A stretch of DNA of 64,000 bases, taken from contig NZ_JAWLAR010000015.1 in assembly GCF_041395345.1 (NCBI RefSeq), positions 47,196 to 111,195 of the forward strand, in the 5' to 3' direction. Positions 1-9,598 of this stretch are shown one piece after another. The position numbers were made by a program, and so were the translations under genes. The notes under the pieces were generated by a model. That model was not told where the DNA came from. It did no database searches and saw nothing but the letters and a program-made list of their open reading frames with translations. The DNA is from Dokdonella sp041395345. GTDB taxonomy: Bacteria; Pseudomonadota; Gammaproteobacteria; Xanthomonadales; Rhodanobacteraceae. Positions within the stretch are counted from its first letter, which is position 1. Each line of letters opens with the position of its first letter.

Positions 1-1965
1 TTCCAACTCGGTGAATGGCAGATCCACGCCAGCGAGAACTGCATCATTCGCGGTGAGGAACGCGTGTCGCTCGAACCGCGGGTGATGGACCTGCTGGTGT
101 ATCTGAGCCGGCATCCCGATCAGACCCTGGGCAAGGACGAGATCCTGCAGTCGGTCTGGGGTTCGCTGCACCACAGTGACTCGGTGATTGCGCGCGCGAT
201 TTCGTTGCTGCGACAACATCTGCACGACGATGCGCGCAACCCGGCCTACATCCGCACCATCCCATCGCGAGGCTACCGCCTGATCGCTCCGGTGACGCCG
301 ATTGCCGAGGACGGACCGGTCACGCCGGTCGACCGTGTCGAAACACTTCCGGCGCATGGCGCTACTGCAGCAGCGGGCAATCCCGACTTTCCTGCTACGC
401 CGGTCATGGAGTCCTCGGCTCGATCGAGGCGACCTCTCTGGATCGCGGCCGCCACGCTCTCCCTGTTGCTGATCGCCGCTGCCGCGTTCTGGCTACGACA
501 GTTCGATGACTACTCGCCAGCGGGTGCGCAGCCAGCGACACTGACAGCATTGAGCGTCATCGCCATTGCACCCCTGGCGGACAAGGATGTGCCGGATGAC
601 CATCGCTACCTCATCCACGATGTGCACGAAGCCGTGGCCAGTGCCCTGCTCCGACGCGGCAGGCATCGTGTCCTGATGCTTCCCGAGCCACAAGGCGATG
701 ATGTCGAAAGCAATCACGCGGACTACTTGGCCTTCGCCAGGAAAAGCGGAGCCGATGCCGTGCTCACGGGAACGGCAGTGGAGAAGCAGTCCAGCATCCA
801 TGTCGAGTTGCGCCTCGTGGTTCCCGACACCCACGAGCTGCTCTGGACGATCACGCTGGAAGAAGATCCCGGATCGGAGCAGGCATTTCGCAATGGCATC
901 GTTGCCACGGTCGTTTCCTCGCTGGGAGCTGCGCTGGAGACTCCCACAGGCAATGCATCACGCGGCTATTCCGTCGATCCGACGGCCTATCGCCTGCAGG
1001 CACAGGCGCGCTGGTTCGCGCAGCGGCGCTCTGTGGAGGGTGTCAGGAAAGCGCATGAGCTGTTCAAGCAGGCGGTGGAGCTGGATCCCACCTATGCCGA
1101 CGCTTTTTCCGGACTGGCCTTGAGCTTCATCTACCAGATCCAGTACACCGGCATGCCGGCAGACTCGGCGTATGCGCAAACCATGGCCGCAGCACAACGT
1201 GCGCTGGAACTCGATCCGGACCACAGCGAAGCCATCGTGGCGAAGGCGCAAGTACTGGCCCTGCGTGACTGGAACTTCGATTCCGCCATCGACTTGCTGC
1301 AGCGCGCCCTGGCACTGGACCCCGGAAATATCGGCGCGCGCCAGCATCTTGCGGAGATGCAGGTGATGACCGGCCAATACGATGCAGCGATCGCGAACAT
1401 CAATCACGCCCTGGCAATCAAGCCCTATTCCGCGCTGCTGCTCGCCGTGAAGGCGCTGATTCTGACTCATGCCGAACGCTATTCTGAGGCACTGGATACC
1501 CTGCATCAGGCGGAACTGCTTGCGCCTGATTTCAGCTGGCACTTCATCTACTGGTCCACCGCACTCGCACGCACCGGCAAGCCGATTGAGGCCGCCCAGA
1601 TTCGCGCCAGGCACCATTCCTTCCTCGCCAAACTTGACGAGAGCGAGCAGCAGTCTCTGCAGCAGGCCATCGAGAGCGAAGGACCGGCGGCGCTGTGGCG
1701 CGCCATTGCCGATCACGCCGAGCCCTACCGCCGGACCGGGCTGCCTGTCTACCGCTGCTATGACATGGAGCAGCTGGCGGCCCGTGGCCAGGACAACGAG
1801 GCGTTGGCTCTGCTCGAAGACATCCTCAAGAGCCGTGGCGAAGCATTCCTGATGCTGCAAGTCAGTCCGGCTCTGGACCACCTTCGCGACCTGCCGGCCT
1901 ATGCGACGCTGATGCGTCAGAACGGCGTGCCGGGCGGCGGCTGGCCTCGTCGAACGCCGAAATGA
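1..1965 (+). CDS. Transmembrane winged-helix regulator with TPR repeats (5' truncated)
   Basis: The frame is open from the first base, so the true start lies outside the window; 654 residues are visible. Residues about 1-98 form an OmpR/PhoB-type winged helix (Trans_reg_C) like that of CadC/ToxR, ending in the typical TIPSRGYRLIAPV. A proline/alanine-rich linker leads to one membrane span near residues 146-163 (WIAAATLSLLLIAAAAFWL). The remainder would be periplasmic: a domain resembling those that precede TPRs in this class, then TPR-like repeats at about 360-560 (for example ALELDPDHSEAIVAKAQVLA). The design is a one-component membrane regulator with a cytoplasmic DNA-binding head and an external sensing or interaction domain. 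Its target and signal cannot be read from the sequence. Confidence 0.85.
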   Translation, partial: FQLGEWQIHASENCIIRGEERVSLEPRVMDLLVYLSRHPDQTLGKDEILQSVWGSLHHSDSVIARAISLLRQHLHDDARNPAYIRTIPSRGYRLIAPVTPIAEDGPVTPVDRVETLPAHGATAAAGNPDFPATPVMESSARSRRPLWIAAATLSLLLIAAAAFWLRQFDDYSPAGAQPATLTALSVIAIAPLADKDVPDDHRYLIHDVHEAVASALLRRGRHRVLMLPEPQGDDVESNHADYLAFARKSGADAVLTGTAVEKQSSIHVELRLVVPDTHELLWTITLEEDPGSEQAFRNGIVATVVSSLGAALETPTGNASRGYSVDPTAYRLQAQARWFAQRRSVEGVRKAHELFKQAVELDPTYADAFSGLALSFIYQIQYTGMPADSAYAQTMAAAQRALELDPDHSEAIVAKAQVLALRDWNFDSAIDLLQRALALDPGNIGARQHLAEMQVMTGQYDAAIANINHALAIKPYSALLLAVKALILTHAERYSEALDTLHQAELLAPDFSWHFIYWSTALARTGKPIEAAQIRARHHSFLAKLDESEQQSLQQAIESEGPAALWRAIADHAEPYRRTGLPVYRCYDMEQLAARGQDNEALALLEDILKSRGEAFLMLQVSPALDHLRDLPAYATLMRQNGVPGGGWPRRTPK

Positions 1966-2261
1966 TGCAAGGGCTTCCCGGCATCCCGGCAGATGCTGGC
2001 ATTGAAGCATGGGTGCGCCAGATCTTCGCGCAGCGCGAAGTGTTGCGGGGTATCTGCTGAACAGGGATGCCGGAGTGCTCCGAGTCAGATCCGTCCACCA
2101 TGCGGGTGTTGGCCGACCGATAGGGAGCAATGCTGTTGCGTTTGCTGCCGAAGTTGCGCCAGCGGCGAACGCCGCGAGTGAAGTTGATGGCCGCGCCGGC
2201 TTGCACTGCTGCCCGGTGCTGGTCAGAGTAGATGGCCAGAACCGGACAGGGGACAGCAAAG

Positions 2262-4286
2262 ATGAAGCTCGCATTCAAGCTCGTGCTGCTCGGGATGTGC
2301 TGCGCGTTGGCTCAGACCGCCATGGCCGACGAATCATTCTCGGCCATTCGTGGCGGCACCGTGGTTGGACATCTGAACACGATCGAGAAGAACGGTACGG
2401 TCGAGATCGACTACGACTACAAGAGCAATGGGCGCGGCCCGACCATTGCCGAAACCATCGTGCTCGACGACGCCGGATTCCCGGTTTCCTGGACGATTAC
2501 CGGCGCGTCTACGTTCGGCAACAAGATCGATGAACGCTTCAACCGCGATGGCGAGCTGGCCAGCTGGACCGACTCGACCGGTGTCGGCAGCGCCAGGATC
2601 GCGACACCAACCCTTTATGTGGACCAGGGCGCGAGTCCCTGGGGGCTCGGCATGTATGCGCGTGCCCTGCTGGCCGAACCGGACCACGTGCTTCCCGCAT
2701 TTCCTGCCGGCGAACTCAGCCTGAGCGAAGGCGAGACGCTGAGCGTCACGGGCAAGCCCGGCACGATCAAGGTTCGCGTCTATGCGCTGAGTGGCATTGG
2801 CTTGAACCCCTCCTATGTCCTGCTCGATGACGAGAAGGCCCTGTTCGCGGCGGTCTGGTCGAAGTTCATCGTCATTCGCAAGGGTTACGAAGGTGAAGAG
2901 GCACGTCTGCGTGGCGTGGCCGATCGACTCGCCACCGAGCGCTTTGAAGTGATCCAGAAGGAAACCGCGCACCACTATGAGGCGCCGGTGCGCTTGCGCA
3001 ACGTACGCGTGTTCGATCCGCAAACGCTGCAGATGGGAGAGCCCGTTTCGATCGTGGTCAGTGGCGAGCGCATCAGCAGTGTCGAACCCCTAGACAGTCC
3101 GACCACGCCCGGCGAAGTCGTGATCGACGGCGAGGGCGGCAGCGTGATTGCCGGACTCAACGACATGCACGGCCACCTCTCCAGTGAGCAGGCGCTGTTG
3201 AATATCGCGGCCGGGGTGACCTCGGTGCGCGACATGGGCAACGACAATCCTGTCCTCGACGTGCTGATCAGGCGCATCGATGAAGGCGTCATGGCCGGCC
3301 CGCGGATCACCCGCAGCGGCATGATCGAAGGCAAGAGCCCCTTCAACAACAACAATGGCATCCTCGTCGACAGTCAGCAGACCGCCCTCGATGCCGTGCG
3401 CTGGTACGCCGCGCGCGGCTACTGGCAGATCAAGCTCTACAACAGCATGAATCCGGACTGGGCCAGGGCCAATGCCGCCGAGGCCCACCGGCTCGGCATG
3501 CGCGTGAGTGGCCACGTGCCGGCATTCTCGACCGCCGATGCCATGGTCGATGCCGGCTACGACGAGCTCACCCATATCAACCAGATCATGCTTGGCTGGG
3601 TCCTCGAGCCGGGTGAGGACACGCGCACCCTGCTGCGTCTGACCGCACTGAAGCGATTGCCCGCACTGGACCTGCAATCGGAGAGCGTGCAGCAGACCCT
3701 GCAACATATCGCTGCGAAACACGTGGCAGTCGAACCCACCATTGGCATTCACGAGCGTCTGCTGCTCGGGCGCAACGGCGAAGTGCCGAAGAGTCTTGCT
3801 TCCATCATCGACAACCTGCCAGTCAGCGAGCAGCGTGATGCACGACTGGCCTGGATCGATTCTTCAGCGCTGGGAGACGCCGAAGCCTATGAGGGCGCAT
3901 GGACGCAGATTCTCGACACCTTGCGCATGATGCGTGAGCGCGGCATTTTCCTCATCCCCGGCACCGACATGGGTGGCTCGTTCAGCCTGCATCGGGAACT
4001 GGAACTGTTCGCGATGATCGGCTTTTCGAACGCCGAAGTGCTCAAGCGGGCGACCTTCGACATGGCCAGATACCTGAGCCGGGATCAATCCCTGGGTTCG
4101 ATCGAGAAGGGCAAGCTGGCCGATTTTCTGCTCGTGCCGGGCAATCCGGTCGAGGACCTCGCCGCGATCCGGCAGGTGCGCATGGTCGTCAAGGGCGGCA
4201 CGGTCTACTTCCCCGCCGAAATCTATCCGCATTTCGGCATCAAGCCGTTTGCGACCTCACCGCGCGTTGCGGAATCCGCGAACTGA
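2262..4286 (+). CDS. Exported metal-dependent amidohydrolase
   Basis: A 674-residue protein with a signal peptide (MKLAFKLVLLGMCCALAQTAMA). I chose the ATG at 2262 rather than the in-frame ATG at 2232 because it puts the signal peptide at the N-terminus and follows a purine-rich GGGGACAGCAAAG. The C-terminal half is an amidohydrolase (imidazolonepropionase/prolidase-like) barrel. It has the metal-binding HxH (MHGH near residue 303), a candidate carbamylated lysine in WQIKLYNSM, histidines in SGHVPAF and ELTHINQ, the aspartate in IPGTDMGG near residue 567, and the closing GSIEKGKLADFLLVPGNP typical of the family. The N-terminal 260 residues are a less conserved beta-rich region. It is predicted to hydrolyse a C-N or peptide-like bond in the periplasm; the substrate is unknown. 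Confidence 0.85.
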   Translation: MKLAFKLVLLGMCCALAQTAMADESFSAIRGGTVVGHLNTIEKNGTVEIDYDYKSNGRGPTIAETIVLDDAGFPVSWTITGASTFGNKIDERFNRDGELASWTDSTGVGSARIATPTLYVDQGASPWGLGMYARALLAEPDHVLPAFPAGELSLSEGETLSVTGKPGTIKVRVYALSGIGLNPSYVLLDDEKALFAAVWSKFIVIRKGYEGEEARLRGVADRLATERFEVIQKETAHHYEAPVRLRNVRVFDPQTLQMGEPVSIVVSGERISSVEPLDSPTTPGEVVIDGEGGSVIAGLNDMHGHLSSEQALLNIAAGVTSVRDMGNDNPVLDVLIRRIDEGVMAGPRITRSGMIEGKSPFNNNNGILVDSQQTALDAVRWYAARGYWQIKLYNSMNPDWARANAAEAHRLGMRVSGHVPAFSTADAMVDAGYDELTHINQIMLGWVLEPGEDTRTLLRLTALKRLPALDLQSESVQQTLQHIAAKHVAVEPTIGIHERLLLGRNGEVPKSLASIIDNLPVSEQRDARLAWIDSSALGDAEAYEGAWTQILDTLRMMRERGIFLIPGTDMGGSFSLHRELELFAMIGFSNAEVLKRATFDMARYLSRDQSLGSIEKGKLADFLLVPGNPVEDLAAIRQVRMVVKGGTVYFPAEIYPHFGIKPFATSPRVAESAN

Positions 4287-4307
4287 CAATGGGGTTGAAG
4301 CGGCGAC

Positions 4308-4335
4308 CGAGAGCTGCTGTTTGCAGCGGCTCTCG
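4308..4335. terminator. Hairpin between convergent genes
   Basis: CGAGAGCTGCTG and GCAGCGGCTCTCG form a long stem with one mismatch around a short T-rich loop, between the convergent amidohydrolase and 4386-4865 genes. There is no clean U-tract, so it may be a weak or bidirectional terminator. Confidence 0.5.
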
Positions 4336-4385
4336 TGTTCCCGACTCGGTCGCAAACCGTGAGTGGGTGCGACGCAAGGAGCTTG

Positions 4386-4865
4386 CTAGCCGCCACCCGG
4401 TTCAATCGGCAGGTCGAACTTGACCTTGATCATGGCGTCCTTGTCGTTCTTCCAGTCCATGCTGCCGGCGACGCGCTTGTCATCCAGCCGGGTGACCTTG
4501 ACTGCATCGGCAACGCCCGATTCGCAGTAGCTTCCGCTGCTGCTGGTATCGCCCACATGGAATGAATAGTCGACGCACATGGTGGGCTCACCCTTGTCGA
4601 AATTGATGGTGACTGCCTGACCGTCGTGCCCCATGCGATCGAAAATATCCACCTTGCCGTCTTCGCGCATCTTGTCCTTGTCGAACGGTACATTGGTCAG
4701 CGAGACGGCGAGCCCTCCACGACTGGGAAATGCCAATCCGTCGACCACCTTGAAATCGACATTCTCGAGGCTGACATCGCCTGTTGCCGAATCGGCAGCC
4801 AGGGCGGGTGTGGTTGCCGCCAGCAGCGCCAGCAAGCCAAGTGGTGCAAGTGCGGAACGATTCAT
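4386..4865 (-). CDS. Small exported protein of unknown function
   Basis: A 159-residue protein. A signal peptide (MNRSALAPLGLLALLAATTPALAAD, cleavage after ALA) precedes a beta-rich domain with two cysteines (TMCVDYSF and GSYCESG) that could form a disulphide. The mature sequence has many Asp/Lys residues and ends in DLPIEPGGG. An AGGAAGG ribosome binding site lies just upstream of the ATG. I do not recognise a family. It is convergent with the amidohydrolase gene and is probably periplasmic or secreted. Confidence 0.7.
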   Translation of the reverse strand: MNRSALAPLGLLALLAATTPALAADSATGDVSLENVDFKVVDGLAFPSRGGLAVSLTNVPFDKDKMREDGKVDIFDRMGHDGQAVTINFDKGEPTMCVDYSFHVGDTSSSGSYCESGVADAVKVTRLDDKRVAGSMDWKNDKDAMIKVKFDLPIEPGGG

Positions 4866-4917
4866 GACCTTCCTCCTGCGTAGTGAACTTCAAGGCCGTT
4901 CTCAAGGGCCTTTGTTG

Positions 4918-5268
4918 TTATAACGCTGCCGGATGGCATTTGCGAACTGCATCGGTTCGACTTCGCGTGAACTCACTCCGAGGCAGTGCCGGAACGCAGC
5001 ATCGCCCGGCTTCGGGTTCCATGACCGCCACGACCGACGACGGGCCCATGTCCCGAGATTCCGCGATCAGCTGAGCCATCGATGCGACGGCCCCAGGGTC
5101 ATCGATCTGTCCGAAATGGCTCAGCCTCGGGCATCCTTCTCGATCGATCAGGTCCCGGCCTGGCGTACCGCGCATGCGTGCGGGTGACATCGGCTCAGCC
5201 GTGTTGATCCATTCGCCGGCTTCCTGTGCGGGCGCTGCGCTGAAGTTCGAACCCATGAACCGCTCCAC
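4918..5268 (-). other. Stretch with no convincing gene; possible remnant ORF
   Basis: Between the small exported gene and the AhpD-like gene (about 4866-5360) there is a 116-codon reading frame on the minus strand. It contains a fairly natural-looking segment (PGAVASMAQLIAESRDMG) but I can assign no family, ribosome binding site or neighbour logic to it. An inverted repeat (GTGCTGCAA at 5277-5285, TTGCAGCAC at 5300-5308) lies next to it. It may be a decayed gene or chance. Confidence 0.2.
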
Positions 5269-5360
5269 GCGTTCCTGTGCTGCAACGCCGGAAATGGCAT
5301 TGCAGCACGTGGTGGGAAAGCACAGCAGGAACCTGCCATTCCAGTTCCGACGCTTGGTTC

Positions 5361-5906
5361 TCAGGCGGCCTTGCGCAGCGCTACGGCCGGGAAATCCAGC
5401 GGTACTGCCAGTGCGATGTTCACATAGTTGGTGAACAGGTTCAGTGCGACATGGGCGATGATCTCGACGATCTGTTCGTCGTCATACCCTGCTACACGCA
5501 ATTCGCGGATGTCGGCGTCGCCGACCTGACCGCGCTGCTCGACCAGCCTGACGGCGAACTGCAGCGCCGCATGCACTTTGGAATCAGTCGAGTTGCCGGC
5601 TTGCGCTTCCTGCATGTGTTCGGCGCTGACGCCCGCCTTTCTGCCGAGCGCCGTGTGCGCGGCCAGGCAGTACTCGCAGGCATTCCTGTTCGCGACGGCA
5701 ACTGCAATCTGTTCGCCGAGGTGGGCACCAATCGTGCCGTTGCCGAGAGCGCCGAACGCCGCCCACATGCTGCTCAGGGCCGCCGGCGAATTGGCAACTG
5801 CGCGAAACATGTTCGGGGTGGCTCCGAAGGCGCCATGAATGGCGTCGAGCATCTGCTTGCGCTCGGGCGAAGTGGCATTGCGATCAATCAAGGAAACTCG
5901 GTTCAT
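5361..5906 (-). CDS. Carboxymuconolactone decarboxylase/AhpD-like protein
   Basis: 181 residues with the AhpD/CMD signature: a glutamate in GEQIAVAVANR, then C77-E-Y-C80 followed by LAAH84. This is the peroxidase/thiol proton-relay motif of the alkylhydroperoxidase D family. It is preferred over a true carboxymuconolactone decarboxylase because the redox-active CxxC is present. It lies head to head with an AraC regulator (about 150 bp apart), which probably controls it. Such pairs usually respond to an organic or oxidative signal; the specific substrate is not evident. Confidence 0.85.
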   Translation of the reverse strand: MNRVSLIDRNATSPERKQMLDAIHGAFGATPNMFRAVANSPAALSSMWAAFGALGNGTIGAHLGEQIAVAVANRNACEYCLAAHTALGRKAGVSAEHMQEAQAGNSTDSKVHAALQFAVRLVEQRGQVGDADIRELRVAGYDDEQIVEIIAHVALNLFTNYVNIALAVPLDFPAVALRKAA

Positions 5907-6060
5907 CGTGGAACTCCTGTTGGCCTATGGGTGGGGAGGAACGGTGTCCGCCGGCACTGCCTGATGCGGATCACCTGAGGCGCATTATTTCCGAAAGGAC
6001 AGGACTATTCGCATCATTTGGTCCATGATATGAATCAATTCGTCCAGATAGCCCCATGCC

Positions 6061-6912
6061 ATGGAATCCATTGATCGCCTTTCCTCCTTGCTTGAGCGCT
6101 TTCGCGTTCGCGCACACCTGTTCCACAGCGGCACCCTGTGCGGACTGACGGCATTTGATGCACGTCCAGGACGCGCCTTCCTGCATGTTCTGAAGCGCGG
6201 CGACATGGTCGTGAGCCACGACCGCGGCAGTGGTGCCCGGCACCAGATCGCCCTGCGCGAACCAACCCTGTTGTTCTATCCGCGCTCCTTGCGGCACACG
6301 TTCGAGAACCCGCCAGACAATCCTGCCGACCTGGTTTGCGCCACCCTCGACTTCGAATCGGGCTCCGCGCACCCGCTCGCTGCGGCACTGCCGCCGGTCA
6401 TCGTCCTGCCTCTGAACCGTGTCGACGGCCTTGGCCAGACGCTCGATCTGCTGTTTGCGGAAGCCGAGCGCGTCCGCTGTGGCCAGCGGCTCGTGGCGGA
6501 TCGCCTGTTCGAAGTGTTGCTGCTGCAGTTGATGCGCTGGATGCTGGATCATCCGCAGGAGGTCGGCCTGCAATCGGGACTGCTGTCAGGCCTGTCGCAT
6601 CCACGCCTGGCGCGCGTGCTGACCGCTGTACACGAGCATCCGGAGAACCCCTGGTCACTGAAGACCATGGCCGAGTCTGCCGGCATGTCGCGCAGCGCGT
6701 TTGCGGCAACGTTTCACGACGTCGTCGGATCCACCCCGGCGGCCTACCTGCAGGGCTGGCGCATCTGTATCGCCCAGTCATTGCTGAGAAGCGGACTATC
6801 GATCAAGTCCGCCGCCCACCAGCTCGGATTCAGCAGCGCAGCGGCCCTGTCGCGCAGTTTTGCCCAGGTCGTCGGCGCTTCACCGCGTGCCTGGTTGCGC
6901 GCGACTGACTGA
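6061..6912 (+). CDS. AraC-family transcriptional regulator
   Basis: 283 residues. The N-terminal ~160 residues form a cupin-like ligand-binding domain (for example HVLKRGDMVVSH, LLFYPRSLRH). The last ~95 residues contain the two AraC helix-turn-helix motifs: LKTMAESAGMSRSAFAATFH, then IKSAAHQLGFSSAAALSRSF, ending in GASPRAWLRATD. The arrangement matches AraC regulators with the cupin_6 domain. It is divergent from the AhpD-like gene and its most likely target is that shared intergenic region (5907-6060). Confidence 0.9.
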   Translation: MESIDRLSSLLERFRVRAHLFHSGTLCGLTAFDARPGRAFLHVLKRGDMVVSHDRGSGARHQIALREPTLLFYPRSLRHTFENPPDNPADLVCATLDFESGSAHPLAAALPPVIVLPLNRVDGLGQTLDLLFAEAERVRCGQRLVADRLFEVLLLQLMRWMLDHPQEVGLQSGLLSGLSHPRLARVLTAVHEHPENPWSLKTMAESAGMSRSAFAATFHDVVGSTPAAYLQGWRICIAQSLLRSGLSIKSAAHQLGFSSAAALSRSFAQVVGASPRAWLRATD

Positions 6913-7055
6913 AAGTGAAGAGGCGGGATCCCGCAATTCGGCGGCTTGTCGTCCGCAACCGCCCACGTCTCCAGTCACATGGCTCCGGCCGCTGAAAATA
7001 CAGGTTGATGGGCCAGCAAGGGGGCTGCAAGGACAACCAGTCCGGACGCATTCTT

Positions 7056-7074
7056 ATTGCAACTCATTCGCATT
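7056..7074 (+). promoter_or_regulatory. Fur-box-like site upstream of the siderophore receptor
   Basis: The sequence attgcaactcattcgcatt resembles the alternating NAT-type Fur operator and sits about 165 bp upstream of the receptor start. An almost identical 19-mer (16 of 19 matches) lies on the minus strand at 16175-16193, upstream of the PepSY operon. This suggests that both transcription units are iron-repressed by Fur. The rest of 6913-7240 shows no gene. Confidence 0.6.
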
Positions 7075-7240
7075 TGCGTTTTAATTCGCCCTGATCTTCC
7101 TGAATCGTATTCCCCATCACGCCCGGTCGGGATGACTGATGTTTGCCGCCCTGCACGAACAGAAGCCATCCGAATCTGACTGCTCAGCCGAACCCTGCCA
7201 GAGGCATAGGTCCGGGCCCTTTCTTCCACAGGAACTGGCA

Positions 7241-9565
7241 ATGTCCTCCATCAAGAGTCGAAAGCACGCGCAATCTCCACGTTTGTACAGTCAACCAGTG
7301 CTGGCAGCACTGACCACGGGAATGGCGCTGGCTTTCCCGGCTGCGTCCGCGCACGCGCAGAATGAACATCTGATGCCGGATTCCGCGAACGCAGCAGAGT
7401 TGAATACGGTATCGGTCGAAGGATTCGCCGACGACGGATTCAAGATTGACGAGATGGCCTCGCCGAAGTTCGTCAAGCCCCTGATCGACACAACCCAGAC
7501 CATTCAGATCATCTCCAGCGAACTTTTCGACAACCAGGGGGCCACCACGCTGACCGAGGCGCTGCGCAACAGCCCTGGTACCGGCACCTTCTACGTCGGC
7601 GAGAACGGCAACACGACCACGGGCGATGCGGTCAATCTTCGCGGGTTTGATGCCTCTTCAAGCATCTTTGTCGATGGCATGCGCGATCTCGGCACTGCCT
7701 CACGCGATCTCTTCAACATCCAGCAGATCGAAGTCACCAAGGGCGCGGCCGGCACCGACTACGGTCGCACTGCGCCCGGCGGCGTGATCAACATGGTGTC
7801 CAAGCAGGCCATGGCCGGCAATGCACTTTCAGCCGCCATTTCATTCGGCACCAGCAGCCAGCAGCGCATGACCGCGGACTGGAACAGCAGTGTCAGCGAC
7901 CACACGGCATTCCGGCTCAACGTCATGGCCCAGGACAGCGGCGTGCCGGGTCGCGATGTGGTCGAAGACAATCGCTGGGGCATCGCGCCGTCGCTGGCGT
8001 TCGGCCTTGGAACCTCCACGCGTCTCTACCTCAACTATCTCTACGTCAAGCAGGACAACGTTCCGGATGGCGGCGTATTCACGATCGGACTGCCTGGCTA
8101 CACGTCGCCCGATCCGGAGCGCCCGGAAATTGGCCAGGCGCCCCGGGTTGCCCCGGACAATTTCTACGGCACGGATTCGGACTACGACAATGCCGACTCG
8201 AACATGTTCACGGCCCGCGTCGAACACGATTTCGCCAACGGCATGGCGCTGCAGAACACGACCCGCTGGGGCAGCAATTCGCAGGATTACATGCTCACGG
8301 CCTACCGCGGAAATTCCGAGAGCATCGTCACGCCGGACCTCAATGATCCTTCCACCTGGACCATTGCGCGCAGCATTCCAACCTTCAAGGACCAGACTTA
8401 CGACATCCTGGCCAACCAGACCAACCTGCTCATGCACATGGAGTCCGGCGGCGTGGAGAACGACCTCAGTGCAGGTGTGGAGCTGTCGAAGGAAGAGCTC
8501 GATGGAACAGGCATCGCCGTGCTGGACGAATCCACCTGGCCAGCCGCCAACATCTACCACCCCGACGCGAATGTCAGCGGCCTGGCCTGGGGACCGAACG
8601 GCGCGAAGTACTCGGGCAAGAGCGACACCATCGCGGCCTACGCATTCAACACACTGACGCTCAACGAGCAGTGGCAGTTGAACGCCGGAGCCCGCCTTGA
8701 CCACTATGAAACCGAGTTCGACAGCATCGTCATATGCGGCTCGCGCGGCGCACCAGCCTGCGGCGATCTACCGCCCGGCACATTGATCACGGGTGTGGAT
8801 GACAACATCCGCGACAATCTCTTCAGCTGGAAGCTCGGCGCGCTCTACAAACCTGCCGAGAACGGCAGCGTGTACGTCAACTACGAGGTTTCCCAACAAC
8901 CACCGGGTGGCGGTTCTCTTGAGCTCAGCGCGTCGGCAAACAATCTCAACAACCCGATCTACGATCCGCAGGAATCCGGCACCGCGGAAATCGGGACGAA
9001 GTGGGAGTTCCTCGACAGTCAGTTGCTGCTGAGTGCCGCGCTCTACCGGACAGAGATCACCAACGAACTCGTGCAGGATCCGGTTGATCTGAACTACTAT
9101 CAGACCGGCGAGAAACGCGTGCAGGGCATCGAACTCGGCATGGTCGGACAGATCAACGAAAACTGGTCGATATCGGCCGGATACACGTTCATGGATGCCG
9201 ATGTCACCGAAGGCACCAATGTCGCCCAGGACGGAACGACCGGACTCACCTATACGCCGGAACACGCGTTCACTTCGTGGACGACCTATCGCTTGCCGTT
9301 CAACCTGACCATCGGCGGTGGCGTTCGCTACTCCGGCGAATTGAAGCGCGGCACCGATGGCGCATTGGGTACGCCCGTATCCACCGACAGCTACTGGGTC
9401 GTCGATGCCGTCGTCAGCTATCCGTTCAACGAGCACCTCGACCTGCAGCTGAACGCCTACAACCTGTTCGACGAGGAATACGTCGCCGCGATCAACAAGA
9501 GCGGTTACCGCTACACGCCCGGCGTACCGCGATCGTTCCTTTTGACGGCCAACCTCAAGTTCTGA
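7241..9565 (+). CDS. TonB-dependent siderophore receptor
   Basis: 774 residues. I selected the ATG at 7241, preceded by AGGAAC, because it gives a long signal peptide ending AASAHAQ; a start 34 codons upstream adds an unlikely leader. The plug domain is recognisable by TQTIQIISSELFDNQGA, NLRGFDASSSIFVDGMRD and IEVTKGAAGTDYGR with PGGVINMVSK. The rest is a 22-strand barrel ending in YNLFDEEYVAA and the terminal phenylalanine of LTANLKF. It should import a ferric siderophore (catecholate/hydroxamate-type receptor family) across the outer membrane using TonB energy. A Fur-like site precedes it and a PKHD dioxygenase follows directly, as in many PiuA-PiuC pairs. Confidence 0.93.
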   Translation: MSSIKSRKHAQSPRLYSQPVLAALTTGMALAFPAASAHAQNEHLMPDSANAAELNTVSVEGFADDGFKIDEMASPKFVKPLIDTTQTIQIISSELFDNQGATTLTEALRNSPGTGTFYVGENGNTTTGDAVNLRGFDASSSIFVDGMRDLGTASRDLFNIQQIEVTKGAAGTDYGRTAPGGVINMVSKQAMAGNALSAAISFGTSSQQRMTADWNSSVSDHTAFRLNVMAQDSGVPGRDVVEDNRWGIAPSLAFGLGTSTRLYLNYLYVKQDNVPDGGVFTIGLPGYTSPDPERPEIGQAPRVAPDNFYGTDSDYDNADSNMFTARVEHDFANGMALQNTTRWGSNSQDYMLTAYRGNSESIVTPDLNDPSTWTIARSIPTFKDQTYDILANQTNLLMHMESGGVENDLSAGVELSKEELDGTGIAVLDESTWPAANIYHPDANVSGLAWGPNGAKYSGKSDTIAAYAFNTLTLNEQWQLNAGARLDHYETEFDSIVICGSRGAPACGDLPPGTLITGVDDNIRDNLFSWKLGALYKPAENGSVYVNYEVSQQPPGGGSLELSASANNLNNPIYDPQESGTAEIGTKWEFLDSQLLLSAALYRTEITNELVQDPVDLNYYQTGEKRVQGIELGMVGQINENWSISAGYTFMDADVTEGTNVAQDGTTGLTYTPEHAFTSWTTYRLPFNLTIGGGVRYSGELKRGTDGALGTPVSTDSYWVVDAVVSYPFNEHLDLQLNAYNLFDEEYVAAINKSGYRYTPGVPRSFLLTANLKF

Positions 9566-9598
9566 TCAACTGGTGACGGCGTCACACAGGGCAAGACC

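Noticed and set aside
958..2274. Long antisense frame over the TPR regulator
   Set aside because: Arginine-rich with no recognisable domain; it is a shadow of a GC-rich coding strand.
4918..5268. 116-codon minus-strand frame as a real gene
   Set aside because: No ribosome binding site, family or operon logic; kept only as a low-confidence remnant.
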